Positions 1 to 7,670 of a stretch of 29,411 nucleotides of DNA are shown piece after piece (the stretch's first letter is position 1; each line of letters starts with the position of its first letter). The position numbers and the translations under genes were made by a program. Origin of the DNA: JBFGCT01 sp041581055. Its GTDB lineage: Bacteria > Actinomycetota > Acidimicrobiia > Acidimicrobiales > Ilumatobacteraceae. The DNA lies in contig JBFGCT010000028.1 in assembly GCA_041581055.1 (NCBI GenBank), positions 1 through 29,411 of the forward strand. The letters are read 5' to 3'. The notes under the pieces are model-generated. The model saw only the letters and a program-made list of their open reading frames with translations, searched no databases and was not told the origin of the DNA.

Positions 1-1068
1 CAGCGGCCGGATGTAGGCGGGCAGGAACCCCGGGTAGGCGAAGGCCCGGTCGTAGCCGCGCAGCTCGGCCTCGGCCCGGAGGCTGTTGCCGTAGTCGAAG
101 ACCTCGGCCCCCGCGTCGAGGTACCCGACCATCGCCTCGACGTGCGTCGCCATCGCGCTGCGGGCGCGCCGGATGTACTGGTCGGGGTCGCTCGCCCGCA
201 GCTCGTCGGCGACGGCCGGCGTGAGGTCGTTGGGGACGTAGCTGAGCGGGTCGTGGGCCGACGTCTGGTCGGTGACGATGTCCGCGTCGACGCCGTCGGC
301 GAGCAGGCGCGGCAGCACGTCGGCGGCGTTGCCGACCAGCCCGACCGACAGCGCCCGGCGCTCGGCCACGGCGGCCGCACACCGGCGGACGGCGTCGTCG
401 TAGCCGTCGGCGACCTCGTCGAGGTAGCGGGTCTCGACCCGCCGCCGCACCCGCTCGGGGTCGACGTCGACGCACAGCGCCACGCCGTCGTTCATCGTGA
501 TCGCCAGCGGCTGGGCGCCGCCCATCCCGCCGAGCCCGGCGGTGACGGTGAGCGTGCCGGCCAGGGTGCCGGCGAAGCGTTTGCGGGCGATCTCGGCGAA
601 GCACTCGTAGGTGCCCTGGAGGATGCCCTGCGTGCCGATGTAGATCCACGAGCCCGCCGTCATCTGGCCGTACATCGTGAGCCCGAGGTGTTCGAGGCGG
701 CGGAACTCGTCCCAGTTGGCCCAGTCGGGCACGAGGTTGGAGTTGGCGATCAGCACCCGCGGCGCCCACTCGTGGGTCCGCACGACGCCGACCGGCTTCC
801 CGGACTGGACGAGCATCGTCTCGTCGTCGGCGAGGTCGGTCAGCGTGCGCAACATCGCGTGGTACGCCGGCCACGACCGGGCGGCGCGGCCCGTGCCGCC
901 GTAGACGACGAGGTCCTCGGGCCGCTCGGCGACCTCGGGGTCGAGGTTGTTCTGCAGCATGCGGAACGCCGCCTCCTGCGACCAACCGCGGCAGGTCAGC
1001 GACGTCCCGCGCGGGGCGCGGACACCGCCGGGCGGCGCGGTGTCGGTTGGCGATTCAGTGGAAGACAT
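1..1068 (-). CDS. hutU: Urocanate hydratase (urocanase), N-terminal 356 residues, cut by window edge
   Basis: Second step of histidine breakdown: NAD+-dependent hydration of urocanate to imidazolonepropionate in the cytosol. Translating the minus strand from the ATG at 1068 gives 356 uninterrupted codons to the window edge. The protein opens with an RGTSLTCRGW stretch and continues with the family signatures LQNNLDPEVAERPEDLVVYGG, MYGQMTAGSWIYIGTQGILQ and the glycine-rich NAD-binding run TVTAGLGGMGGAQP. The usual length is about 550 residues, so roughly the last 200, including the catalytic-site cysteine region, lie outside the window. It is divergent from the iclR-hutH pair, so both enzymes are probably controlled from the 75-bp intergenic region. 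Identification is firm; the 3' end cannot be judged. Confidence 0.96.
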   Translation of the reverse strand, partial: MSSTESPTDTAPPGGVRAPRGTSLTCRGWSQEAAFRMLQNNLDPEVAERPEDLVVYGGTGRAARSWPAYHAMLRTLTDLADDETMLVQSGKPVGVVRTHEWAPRVLIANSNLVPDWANWDEFRRLEHLGLTMYGQMTAGSWIYIGTQGILQGTYECFAEIARKRFAGTLAGTLTVTAGLGGMGGAQPLAITMNDGVALCVDVDPERVRRRVETRYLDEVADGYDDAVRRCAAAVAERRALSVGLVGNAADVLPRLLADGVDADIVTDQTSAHDPLSYVPNDLTPAVADELRASDPDQYIRRARSAMATHVEAMVGYLDAGAEVFDYGNSLRAEAELRGYDRAFAYPGFLPAYIRPL

Positions 1069-1077
1069 CGTGCTTGC

Positions 1078-1107
1078 AGTGTGACGGCAAAGTCTCTACG
1101 TTGTCAA
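1078..1107 (-). promoter_or_regulatory. Candidate hutU promoter
   Basis: On the minus strand a perfect TTGACA (1107-1102) is followed after 18 nt by CACACT (1083-1078), a nAnnnT-type -10 box, and then 9 nt to the hutU ATG. The start of transcription would fall within about 3 nt of the start codon, so a nearly leaderless mRNA is predicted. No transcript data are available. Confidence 0.5.
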
Positions 1108-1121
1108 CGAACCGAATCCTA

Positions 1122-1136
1122 TTTCACTAGATGAAA
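1122..1136. promoter_or_regulatory. Inverted repeat TTTCA-N5-TGAAA, candidate IclR operator
   Basis: A perfect 5-bp inverted repeat with a 5-bp spacer (TTTCACTAGATGAAA) sits between divergent hutU and iclR, upstream of the hutU -35 box and 7 nt before the iclR GTG. Its size and symmetry suit an IclR-family dimer, whose known operators are palindromes of about 14-15 bp. The assignment to the adjacent regulator is inferred. Confidence 0.45.
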
Positions 1137-1143
1137 GCCCACC

Positions 1144-1875
1144 GTGACCGCCGCTCGGACATCAACAACGGCGGCGACCGCCGACCAGGCGGCGCCGCTC
1201 CACAAGTCGAGGTCGGCCGAACGGGCGCTGACGCTGCTCGACGCCGTGATCACCCAGGGGTCGATCGGGCTGAGCGACGCCGCCGCCGAGGTCGGGATCC
1301 CGACGAGCACGGCGCTGCGCCACCTCCGGGCGCTGCTCGACTCCGGCCATCTGGTGCGTGACGATCTCGGGCGCTACTCGGTCGGCCCGACGTTCCTGCG
1401 GCTGGCGCTCGCGGCGTTCCGGGCGGGGCCGTATGCCCGGCTCCTCGCCGCCGCCCAGCCGCACCTCCAACATCTCGCGACCGTCACGGAGGAGTCGGTG
1501 TACGTCGCGGTGCGCGACGGCGTGAACGCGGTGTACATCGCGACGGTCGAGAGCCCGCGGGCGATCCGCCACGTCGGCTGGGTCGGGCGGTCGGTGCCGC
1601 TCGACGGCACCGCCGTCGGGGCCGCGCTGCGCGCCGCGCCGCTCGCGCCGGGGCGCCGGCCCGAGCTCAACGTCAACACCGGCGCGATCGAGTCCGACGT
1701 CACGGCGTTGACCGTGCCGCTCTACGACGGCGACGGGGTGATCGGCGCACTGTCGATCCTCGGCCCGGCCGACCGTCTGGCGGGCAAGCGCCTCGATCGC
1801 GCCGGCGCCGCGCTGATCGAGGCCGCCGAGCTGATCGCCGGCGCGATGACCGCACCGGTCGAGGCGGCGCGATGA
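1144..1875 (+). CDS. IclR-family transcriptional regulator, probable regulator of histidine utilisation
   Basis: 243 residues. The N-terminal winged helix (about residues 22-85) carries the IclR pattern SAERALTLLDAVI...LSDAAAEVGIPTSTALRHLRALLDSGHLVRDD. The C-terminal effector domain (about 95-240) has the expected YVAVRDGVNAVYIATVES and GWVGRSVPLDGTAVGAAL segments. The start is GTG at 1144; an in-frame TGA at 1132 excludes anything longer. Its stop overlaps the hutH start by 4 nt (ATGA), so the two are translationally coupled. IclR-type control of hut genes is known from corynebacteria (HutR), and the position here, between hutU and hutH, supports the same role. Whether it activates or represses cannot be read from the sequence. 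Confidence 0.92.
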   Translation: MTAARTSTTAATADQAAPLHKSRSAERALTLLDAVITQGSIGLSDAAAEVGIPTSTALRHLRALLDSGHLVRDDLGRYSVGPTFLRLALAAFRAGPYARLLAAAQPHLQHLATVTEESVYVAVRDGVNAVYIATVESPRAIRHVGWVGRSVPLDGTAVGAALRAAPLAPGRRPELNVNTGAIESDVTALTVPLYDGDGVIGALSILGPADRLAGKRLDRAGAALIEAAELIAGAMTAPVEAAR

Positions 1876-3398
1876 CCGTGCGCCTCGACGGGCCGGGCGT
1901 CACGATCGACGACGTGGTCGCCGTCGGCCGGGCCGGCGAGGCCGTCGAGTTGACCGACGCGGCGATCGACCGGATGGCGCGGGCCCGGGCGGTCGTCGAC
2001 CGGCACGCCGAGGGCGAGCCGACCTACGGGATCTCGACCGGCTTCGGCGCGTTGGCGACGACGTCGATCGCCCCCGACCGGCGCTCGGCCCTCCAGATCT
2101 CGCTGATCCGCTCGCACGCCGCGGGGATGGGTGATCCGGTCGAGGACGAGGTCGTGCGGGCGATGATGTTCCTGCGCGCCAGGACGCTCGCGCTCGGGGC
2201 GAGTGGCACCCGGCCCGTCGTCGCCCGATCGATCATCGGGCTGCTCAACGCCGGCGTCGTCCCGCTCGTCCCCGAGCACGGGTCGCTCGGCGCGAGCGGC
2301 GACCTGGCCCCGCTGGCGCACGCCGCGCTCGTGCTGATCGGCGAGGGCGAGGCGCGCGTCGGTGGCGACCTGGTCGGCGCGCCGGCCGCGCTGGCCGCCG
2401 CCGGGCTCGAGCCACTCGAGCTGGCCGAGAAGGAGGGCCTCGCCCTCACCAACGGCACCGACGGCATCCTCGGCATGCTGTGCCTGGCCTGCCACGACGC
2501 GGCGCGCCTCCTCACGACCGCCGACATCGTCGCCGCGCAGACCGTCGAGGGCCTGCTCGCCACCGACCGGGCGTATGCCGCCGATCTCCTCGCGCTGCGC
2601 CCGCATCCCGGCCAGGCGGCGAGCGCGGCCAACCTGCGGGCGATGCTCGCCGGCTCCCCGATCGTCGCCAGCCACCGCGACGGCGACATCCGGGTGCAGG
2701 ACGCCTACTCGATCCGGTGCACACCCCAGGTCCACGGCGCCGCCCGCGACGCGCTCGATCACGTCCGATCGGTCTGCGCGCGCGAGCTGGCCAGCGCGAT
2801 CGACAACCCGATGGTCTTGCCCGACGGCCGCATCGAGTCGTGCGGCAACTTCCACGGCGCGCCGCTCGGGTATGTCGCCGACTACCTCGCGATCGCGCTG
2901 GCCGACGTCGGGTCGATCGCCGAGCGCCGGATCGACCGGATGCTCGACCAGCACCGCTCGCACGGGCTGCCGCCGTTCCTCGCCGACGACCCCGGGGTCG
3001 ACAGCGGCCTGATGATCGGGCACTACACGGCGGCGGCGATGTGCGCCGAGAACCGGCGGCTCGCCGCGCCGGCGAGCGTCGACTCGCTGCCGACGTCGGC
3101 GCTGCAGGAGGACCACGTCAGCATGGCGTGGGGCGCCGCCCGCAAGCTCCGCCTGGTCGTCGACAACCTGCGGCGGATCCAGGCGGTCGAGTGGGTGGCC
3201 GCGGCGCGGGCGATCGACCTGCGGGCGCCGTTGCAGCCGGCCGCCCCGACCGGCGCCGTCGTCGCGTTGCTGCGCGAGTCGGTCGCCGGTCCTGGCCCGG
3301 ACCGTCACCTGGCGCCCGAGCTGGCGCACGCCGAACGCCTGCTGGCCGACGGTGCCGTCCTCGCCGCCGCCTCGGCGCTCGCCGGCCCCCTCGCCTGA
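1872..3398 (+). CDS. hutH: Histidine ammonia-lyase
   Basis: First step of histidine catabolism: non-oxidative release of ammonia from L-histidine to give trans-urocanate, the substrate of the neighbouring HutU. 508 residues, the normal family length. The MIO prosthetic group forms from Ala141-Ser142-Gly143 within GSLGASGDLAPLAH, and the catalytic tyrosine loop TYGISTGFG has Tyr52. Further family blocks are QDAYSIRCTPQVHGA, SAIDNPMV and LPTSALQEDHVSMAW. The ATG at 1872 overlaps the iclR stop by 4 nt. The gene ends 2 nt before a 52-bp palindrome that probably terminates it. The imidazolonepropionase step (hutI) is not in the window. Confidence 0.97.
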   Translation: MTVRLDGPGVTIDDVVAVGRAGEAVELTDAAIDRMARARAVVDRHAEGEPTYGISTGFGALATTSIAPDRRSALQISLIRSHAAGMGDPVEDEVVRAMMFLRARTLALGASGTRPVVARSIIGLLNAGVVPLVPEHGSLGASGDLAPLAHAALVLIGEGEARVGGDLVGAPAALAAAGLEPLELAEKEGLALTNGTDGILGMLCLACHDAARLLTTADIVAAQTVEGLLATDRAYAADLLALRPHPGQAASAANLRAMLAGSPIVASHRDGDIRVQDAYSIRCTPQVHGAARDALDHVRSVCARELASAIDNPMVLPDGRIESCGNFHGAPLGYVADYLAIALADVGSIAERRIDRMLDQHRSHGLPPFLADDPGVDSGLMIGHYTAAAMCAENRRLAAPASVDSLPTSALQEDHVSMAWGAARKLRLVVDNLRRIQAVEWVAAARAIDLRAPLQPAAPTGAVVALLRESVAGPGPDRHLAPELAHAERLLADGAVLAAASALAGPLA

Positions 3399-3400
3399 CC

Positions 3401-3452
3401 CGTTTGCGTCGCGATTGTGACGGAACGGGCCGCCGAAATCGCGACGCAAACG
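3401..3452. terminator. Perfect 16-bp palindrome with 20-nt loop at a convergent gene end
   Basis: CGTTTGCGTCGCGATT (3401-3416) is exactly reverse-complementary to 3437-3452. It lies between the stops of hutH (plus, 3398) and the MmyB-like regulator (minus, 3464), so it can serve both directions as a terminator. No long T-tract follows on either strand, so a U-run-independent terminator or an extragenic palindrome is as likely as a classical intrinsic terminator. A degenerate, equally long copy is at 25660-25711. Confidence 0.75.
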
Positions 3453-3463
3453 AATGGGGGGCC

Positions 3464-4243
3464 TCAGAACTCGTAGAAGGTCTCGATCGTCAGCTCGGAG
3501 GCGTTGACGTCGACGGCGGTGCCGAACGTCGACACGACCGAGACGTACGACCGCTCGACTCCGTCGACCAACAATCGCATCGGAATCGCCACCGGCGTGT
3601 CGCCCGTTCCGCCCGAGCGCTCGACGGTGCTGGCCGGCACGAACTCGGAGATCTCCTCGAGCAGCTCGATGAGCCGCCCGTCCCCGGTCATCGCGATCTG
3701 CCGCCGCAGCCGCGTCAGCACGTGCTCGGCGACCTCGTCGAAGTTGACGATCCGCCGCGCCAGCGCCTCGGGGTGCACGGTCAGCCGGAGCACGTTGAGC
3801 GGCGGAGCGAGCAGCTCGGCGGGGAGGCCGGCCGTCAACGCCAGGGCCGACTCGTTGGCCATCACCAGGTTCCAGTGACGGTCCATCACCAGCGTCGGGT
3901 TGGGCTCGCTGCCGCGCAGGATCGCGCCAAGCGCGTCGGCGATCGGCCGCATCGCCTCGTCGGACAGGTCAAACTCGCTGAACACCGGGGCGTAGCCGGC
4001 GGCGAGCAGGAACCGATTCTGCTCGCGCAGCGGAACCTCGAGCTCGCGCGCCAGGTGGAGGATCAGCTCACGGCTGGGCGTCGAGCGCCCGGTCTCGACG
4101 TAGGACAGGTGCCGCGTGGAGACGCCGGCCAGCGTCGACAGGTCGAGTTGGCTGAGACGCCGGCGCTCGCGCCACGCGCGGAGCATCGGCCCGACGCCGT
4201 GGGTCGGTGTCCCGGAGTCCGATCTGACCGCGGTGCTCGGCAT
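3464..4243 (-). CDS. XRE-family regulator with MmyB-like ligand-binding domain
   Basis: 259 residues from the ATG at 4243. Residues about 18-72 form a helix-turn-helix (LRAWRERRRLSQLDLSTLAG followed by VSTRHLSYVETGRSTPS). Residues about 90-259 match the MmyB-like domain found in Streptomyces and other actinobacterial regulators (NPTLVMDRHWNLVMANESAL, ending in a TIETFYEF tail). The ligand is unknown; MmyB from a methylenomycin cluster gave the family its name. A GTG at 4288 would add 15 residues, but it sits inside a 17-bp palindrome that looks like an operator, and a TACGTT box 7 nt upstream of the ATG at 4243 supports the shorter, leaderless start. Divergent from the small membrane protein gene at 4332, which may be its target. 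Confidence 0.88.
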   Translation of the reverse strand: MPSTAVRSDSGTPTHGVGPMLRAWRERRRLSQLDLSTLAGVSTRHLSYVETGRSTPSRELILHLARELEVPLREQNRFLLAAGYAPVFSEFDLSDEAMRPIADALGAILRGSEPNPTLVMDRHWNLVMANESALALTAGLPAELLAPPLNVLRLTVHPEALARRIVNFDEVAEHVLTRLRRQIAMTGDGRLIELLEEISEFVPASTVERSGGTGDTPVAIPMRLLVDGVERSYVSVVSTFGTAVDVNASELTIETFYEF

Positions 4244-4250
4244 GGCCCCG

Positions 4251-4256
4251 AACGTA
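4251..4256 (-). promoter_or_regulatory. -10 box of a leaderless promoter for the MmyB-like regulator
   Basis: TACGTT on the minus strand, separated by exactly 7 nt from the ATG at 4243. Transcription would start at or next to the start codon. No clear -35 is seen; its expected place touches the palindrome at 4279-4295. Confidence 0.5.
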
Positions 4257-4278
4257 CCGATCGCCGGTCGCCAGCGCC

Positions 4279-4295
4279 ATGACCTCACAGGTCAT
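4279..4295. promoter_or_regulatory. 17-bp palindrome ATGACCT-CAC-AGGTCAT, candidate operator
   Basis: A perfect 7-bp inverted repeat with a 3-bp spacer in the 88-bp region between the divergent regulator (start 4243, minus) and membrane protein (start 4332, plus). It falls close to the expected -35 position for both genes, the usual place for an autoregulatory site that also controls the divergent neighbour. Confidence 0.55.
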
Positions 4296-4331
4296 CGACT
4301 CGCGGCGGGCCGCGCGCCGATCATCGGACCC

Positions 4332-4793
4332 ATGACCACCACCAACCATCACCGCTCCCCCGCAGACTCGCCCCGTCGGGCCACACCCGTGCGGTGGACG
4401 GCCCACGGCGCCGAGCGCCGACTGCGCGTCGTGCTCGGCGTCAACGCCACCACGTCGATCGTCGCCGGGTTAGTCCTCGCCGTCGCCCCCGACCGGATCG
4501 ACGACCTGCTCGGCACCGGCCGCCCCGGCTGGGTTCGTGTCGTCGGGCTCGCCGTCGTCTTGTTCGGCCTCGACTACGCCTGGGTCAGCCGCAGCCCGCG
4601 GGCCTGGTTGACCCGGCTGACGCCGGCGGTCATCGCCGGCGACGTGGCCTGGGTCGTGTTGAGCGTGGTCACCCTGCTGCTCGGGTGGTTCTCCGGTGGA
4701 GGTGTCGCCGCCGTCATCCTCGTCGCGGTCGCCGTCGACACCTTCGCCACGCTCCAATACCTCGCGTGGCGCGAGCTGCGCTCGGCCCGCTGA
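4332..4793 (+). CDS. Small four-helix integral membrane protein of unknown function
   Basis: 153 residues. A basic, His-rich N-terminus (MTTTNHHRSPADSPRRATP) is followed by four hydrophobic segments, around residues 33-50, 65-82, 98-117 and 120-138, with short polar loops. This general build resembles small DoxX-like or SPW-type membrane proteins, but I recognise no family signature. The start is the ATG at 4332; a nAnnnT box (GATCAT, 4319-4324) lies 7 nt upstream, as at other leaderless starts in this window. It is divergent from the MmyB-like regulator and shares the palindromic site with it, so co-regulation is likely. Confidence 0.7.
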   Translation: MTTTNHHRSPADSPRRATPVRWTAHGAERRLRVVLGVNATTSIVAGLVLAVAPDRIDDLLGTGRPGWVRVVGLAVVLFGLDYAWVSRSPRAWLTRLTPAVIAGDVAWVVLSVVTLLLGWFSGGGVAAVILVAVAVDTFATLQYLAWRELRSAR

Positions 4794-4855
4794 CCGCCGT
4801 CTCGCGGCCTGCCGGGCGCGGGGATCTCGCCGCATCGTCCGGCGCCGCGCCGACC

Positions 4856-4886
4856 GTGACGGCATCGTCACCGCCTGCGGTACGTT
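4856..4886 (+). promoter_or_regulatory. Candidate lipoxygenase promoter with overlapping palindrome
   Basis: TACGTT (4881-4886) fits a TAnnnT -10 box. Eighteen to twenty nt upstream lies a 6-bp inverted repeat GTGACG-GCAT-CGTCAC (4856-4871), which covers the -35 position and could be a regulator site. A ribosome binding site GAAGGG (4921-4926) precedes the ATG at 4932, so this gene would have a leader of about 40 nt, unlike its leaderless neighbours. Confidence 0.4.
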
Positions 4887-4931
4887 GTCGAGAGGCCCGG
4901 CCCATCCGGTCCAAGACCGCGAAGGGTTGCC

Positions 4932-6803
4932 ATGTCAGACACGAAGTTCCCAGTGGGTCCGACGAGTGGCCCGTACGAGTTCGACTACACGATCCTGCCG
5001 CCCCTCGCGTACGCGCACGGGATCCACATCGAGGACCTCCCGACCTTCAAGTGGATCGAGTTGGTCGCCGACCAGCTCGCCCGCATTCTGCTCGACGAGG
5101 TCGAGGTGAAGGTCGAGGAAGACGTCGAGCACGCCGCCAAGTGGTTCGAAGAGCTCGTCGCCAAGATCGTCCGCTGGCTCGAACATCTCGTCTCGCGCCT
5201 GGTCGGCCGGCTGCGCACCGGCACGCTGGGCTCGCGTCCGACGAGGGGAACGGAGTCGGAGATCCGCGCCGTCCTCGACGACCTGCGGGCGTTCGGCAAG
5301 ACCGCCGAACACCCGGCGACGATCGAGGAGGCGCTCGCCCTCGTCGAGCGGTTGACCACCGTCGCCGAGCCGGCACGGCCGCCCGCCGAGCGGACGCTGA
5401 AGCAGTACGACGACCTCTTCCTCAGCCTGTCGATCCCGGAGATCGCCGATCACCTCCAGAGCGACAAGTTCTTCGCCGAGCTCCGGGTGGCCGGCTTCAA
5501 CCCCCTGATGCTGACGCGCATGGACACCGTGCCCGACAACTTCCGGATCACCGATGAGGCATTCCGCGCCGCGCCGGGGTTCGAGCACGACTCGCTGGCA
5601 GCGGCGATGGGCGAGGGCCGCCTCTACATCGCCGACTACGGCGCGCTCGACGTCCTCCAGCCCGGCGAGACACCGGCCCACAAGTTCGTCTACACCCCGA
5701 TCGCGCTGTTCGGCGTGCCGGCCGGCAACCCGCCGAAGAACCCGCTCGCCCCGATCGCCATCCAGACCGGGCAAGACCCCGGGAGCGACGCGCTGTTCGG
5801 GCCGGGCGACGGCGACGATTGGGAGAAGGCCAAGACGTGCGTCCAGTCCTCGGACGGCAACTACCACGAGCTCGTCTCGCACCTCGGGCGCACCCACCTG
5901 CTCGTCGAGCCGTTCGTCGTCGCGACGCACCGCAACCTCGAACCGAGCCATCCGATCGCCAAGCTGCTGATGCCGCACTTCGAGGGGACGATCTTCATCA
6001 ACGGCCTGGCGGTCGACTTCCTGGTCAACCCGGGTGGCCCCGTCGACCAATTGCTCCAGGGCACGATCCAGTCCGATCTGAAGTTGACCGTGCAGGGCCT
6101 CCTCGACGTCGACTTCAACCACTCCTGGTTGCCGACGTGGATGAAGGACCGCGGCCTCGACGACACCGACAAGCTCCCGTACTACCCGTACCGCGACGAC
6201 GGCCTGTTGCTGTGGAACGCGATCCACGAGTGGTGCACCGGGTACGTCGACGCGACCTACGCGAGCGACGAGGACATGCAACAGGACGAGGCCCTGGCGA
6301 AGTGGGCGGCCGACATCGTCGACTACGACACCGGTGGGCGCGTCACCGGTTTCGGCGAGCCCGGTCTCAAGACGCGTGCGTACCTCGCCGGCGCGCTGAC
6401 GATGCTCGTCTTCACCGCCAGCGCGGCCCACGCCGCGGTCAACTTCCCGCAGTCGTCGATCATGAGCTACACGCCGGGCGTCCCGCTCGCCGGCTACCAG
6501 CCTCCGCCGGGCGGAAGCGGCCCGGAGTACGAGTGGATCGACATGCTCCCCGACCTCAAGATGGCCAACCTCCAACTCGTCGTGCTCTACCTCCTCGGCG
6601 GCGTCCACTACACGCAGCTCGGCCACTACAGCCCCGGCCATTTCACCGAGCCGCGCATCGTCGAGCTCGCAGCCACGTTCCGGAGGCTGCTGGCGACGGT
6701 CGAAGCGGACATCGAGAAGAGGAACCGAGAGCGAATAGGTCTCGGGCTGAGCGCCTACCCGTACCTCCTTCCCAGCAAGATCCCCCAGAGCATCAACATC
6801 TGA
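4932..6803 (+). CDS. Bacterial lipoxygenase
   Basis: 623 residues. Lipoxygenases use one non-haem iron to insert O2 into polyunsaturated fatty acids, giving hydroperoxides. All iron ligands can be placed: His317 and His322 in SHLGRTHLLVEPF, His500 and Asn504 in AAHAAVNFPQ, and the C-terminal carboxylate of Ile623 (QSINI end). The block ATHRNLEPSHPIAKLLMPHF is diagnostic. No PLAT/C2 domain is present; residues about 38-97 form charged amphipathic helices that may touch membranes, as in other bacterial enzymes. Ala360 aligns with soybean LOX-1 Ala542, which under the Coffa-Brash rule predicts S-configured products. There is no signal peptide. SD GAAGGG lies 5 nt before the ATG. The substrate is unknown, since most bacteria make few polyunsaturated fatty acids. 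Confidence 0.93.
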   Translation: MSDTKFPVGPTSGPYEFDYTILPPLAYAHGIHIEDLPTFKWIELVADQLARILLDEVEVKVEEDVEHAAKWFEELVAKIVRWLEHLVSRLVGRLRTGTLGSRPTRGTESEIRAVLDDLRAFGKTAEHPATIEEALALVERLTTVAEPARPPAERTLKQYDDLFLSLSIPEIADHLQSDKFFAELRVAGFNPLMLTRMDTVPDNFRITDEAFRAAPGFEHDSLAAAMGEGRLYIADYGALDVLQPGETPAHKFVYTPIALFGVPAGNPPKNPLAPIAIQTGQDPGSDALFGPGDGDDWEKAKTCVQSSDGNYHELVSHLGRTHLLVEPFVVATHRNLEPSHPIAKLLMPHFEGTIFINGLAVDFLVNPGGPVDQLLQGTIQSDLKLTVQGLLDVDFNHSWLPTWMKDRGLDDTDKLPYYPYRDDGLLLWNAIHEWCTGYVDATYASDEDMQQDEALAKWAADIVDYDTGGRVTGFGEPGLKTRAYLAGALTMLVFTASAAHAAVNFPQSSIMSYTPGVPLAGYQPPPGGSGPEYEWIDMLPDLKMANLQLVVLYLLGGVHYTQLGHYSPGHFTEPRIVELAATFRRLLATVEADIEKRNRERIGLGLSAYPYLLPSKIPQSINI

Positions 6804-6954
6804 CCTCGCGTCCGCCAAGGCTCGATTGATGGATTTCGGGATTCGCGGGCCCTGTGCAACTCGCGCGTGGCTGGCGTGTGCTGCGCGTGATCCGCGTGAT
6901 CCGCGACGGGCTGTCGACGGCTGACAACCGTTCGACCGGCCGTTCACGCCGGAG

Positions 6955-6960
6955 TACCGT
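6955..6960 (+). promoter_or_regulatory. -10 box of a leaderless promoter for the dienelactone hydrolase
   Basis: TACCGT lies 7 nt before the ATG at 6968. TTCGAC (6931-6936), 18 nt further upstream, is a possible -35. Confidence 0.5.
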
Positions 6961-6967
6961 CGCGGCC

Positions 6968-7660
6968 ATGGGATCGATGATCGAGTTCGCGAGCAACGGC
7001 AACACCGCAGGCGGGTACCTGGCGACTCCGGACGGCGGGACCGGACCGGGCCTCATCGTCGTGCAGGAGTGGTGGGGCCTCGACTCGGGGATCAAGGAGA
7101 TGGCCGACCGCCTCGCCGCGGCGGGGTTCGTCGCGCTCGCCCCCGATCTCTACCACGGCGAGCTCGCCGGGCACACCGAGATGGACAAGGCGGCGGCGTT
7201 GATGCAGGCGCTCCCGCCCGACCGCGCCGGCCGCGACATGAGCGGCGCAATCGACTACCTCGCCGACCTCGATGCGACGACCGGTGCGGGGATCGGCGTC
7301 GTCGGGTTCTGCATGGGCGGCCTGCTGACCTTCGTCCTCGCCGCGCTGCGCCCCGACCGGGTCAAGGCGGCCGTCCCGTTCTACGGATTCCCGACCGGCG
7401 ACGACCAACCCGACTACGGCGTGATCGAGGCCTCGATCCAGGGCCACATGGCAGAGCAGGACGACTTCTTCCCGCCCGCCGCGGCGAAGGAGTTGGAGCA
7501 GCGGCTGCGCGACCTCGGCAAGGACGTGACGCTGACCGTGCACGAGGGCACCGGCCACGGGTTCATGGCGCCGCACAACGCGCTCGGCACCCGCGACGAG
7601 CAGAAGGTCGCCGAGATCTGGCCACAGGTGACGGCCTTCCTCCACGACAAGCTCGACTGA
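6968..7660 (+). CDS. Dienelactone hydrolase family protein
   Basis: 230 residues, the standard length for this cytosolic alpha/beta hydrolase family, which opens lactones such as dienelactone in chloroaromatic degradation but also includes enzymes of unknown substrate. The Cys-His-Asp triad is visible: nucleophile Cys115 in GFCMGG, His197 in GTGHGF, and Asp165 or Asp166 in the AEQDDFFPP loop. The N-terminal VVQEWWGL segment is also typical. Start at ATG 6968, with a second Met three codons on. It stands alone, between the lipoxygenase and a convergent operon. The family is certain; the substrate is not. Confidence 0.9.
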   Translation: MGSMIEFASNGNTAGGYLATPDGGTGPGLIVVQEWWGLDSGIKEMADRLAAAGFVALAPDLYHGELAGHTEMDKAAALMQALPPDRAGRDMSGAIDYLADLDATTGAGIGVVGFCMGGLLTFVLAALRPDRVKAAVPFYGFPTGDDQPDYGVIEASIQGHMAEQDDFFPPAAAKELEQRLRDLGKDVTLTVHEGTGHGFMAPHNALGTRDEQKVAEIWPQVTAFLHDKLD

Positions 7661-7670
7661 GCGGCTCGCG

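Noticed and set aside
1722..3449. 575-codon open frame on the minus strand opposite hutH
   Set aside because: GC-driven shadow; low-complexity Arg/Gly/Asp composition and no motif, against a full HutH on the plus strand.
4244..4288. GTG start at 4288 for the MmyB-like regulator
   Set aside because: It lies within the 17-bp palindrome and upstream of the inferred transcription start; the extra 15 residues do not look like the family.
6885..6902. Two tandem copies of GCGTGATCC upstream of the dienelactone hydrolase
   Set aside because: Only two short units and no symmetry; could be a regulator site but equally a chance repeat in GC-rich spacer, so not listed as a feature.
4935..6947. 670-codon open frame on the minus strand opposite the lipoxygenase
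   Set aside because: Antisense shadow caused by high GC; the protein is a Val/Arg/Glu-rich string without domains, while the plus strand encodes a complete lipoxygenase.
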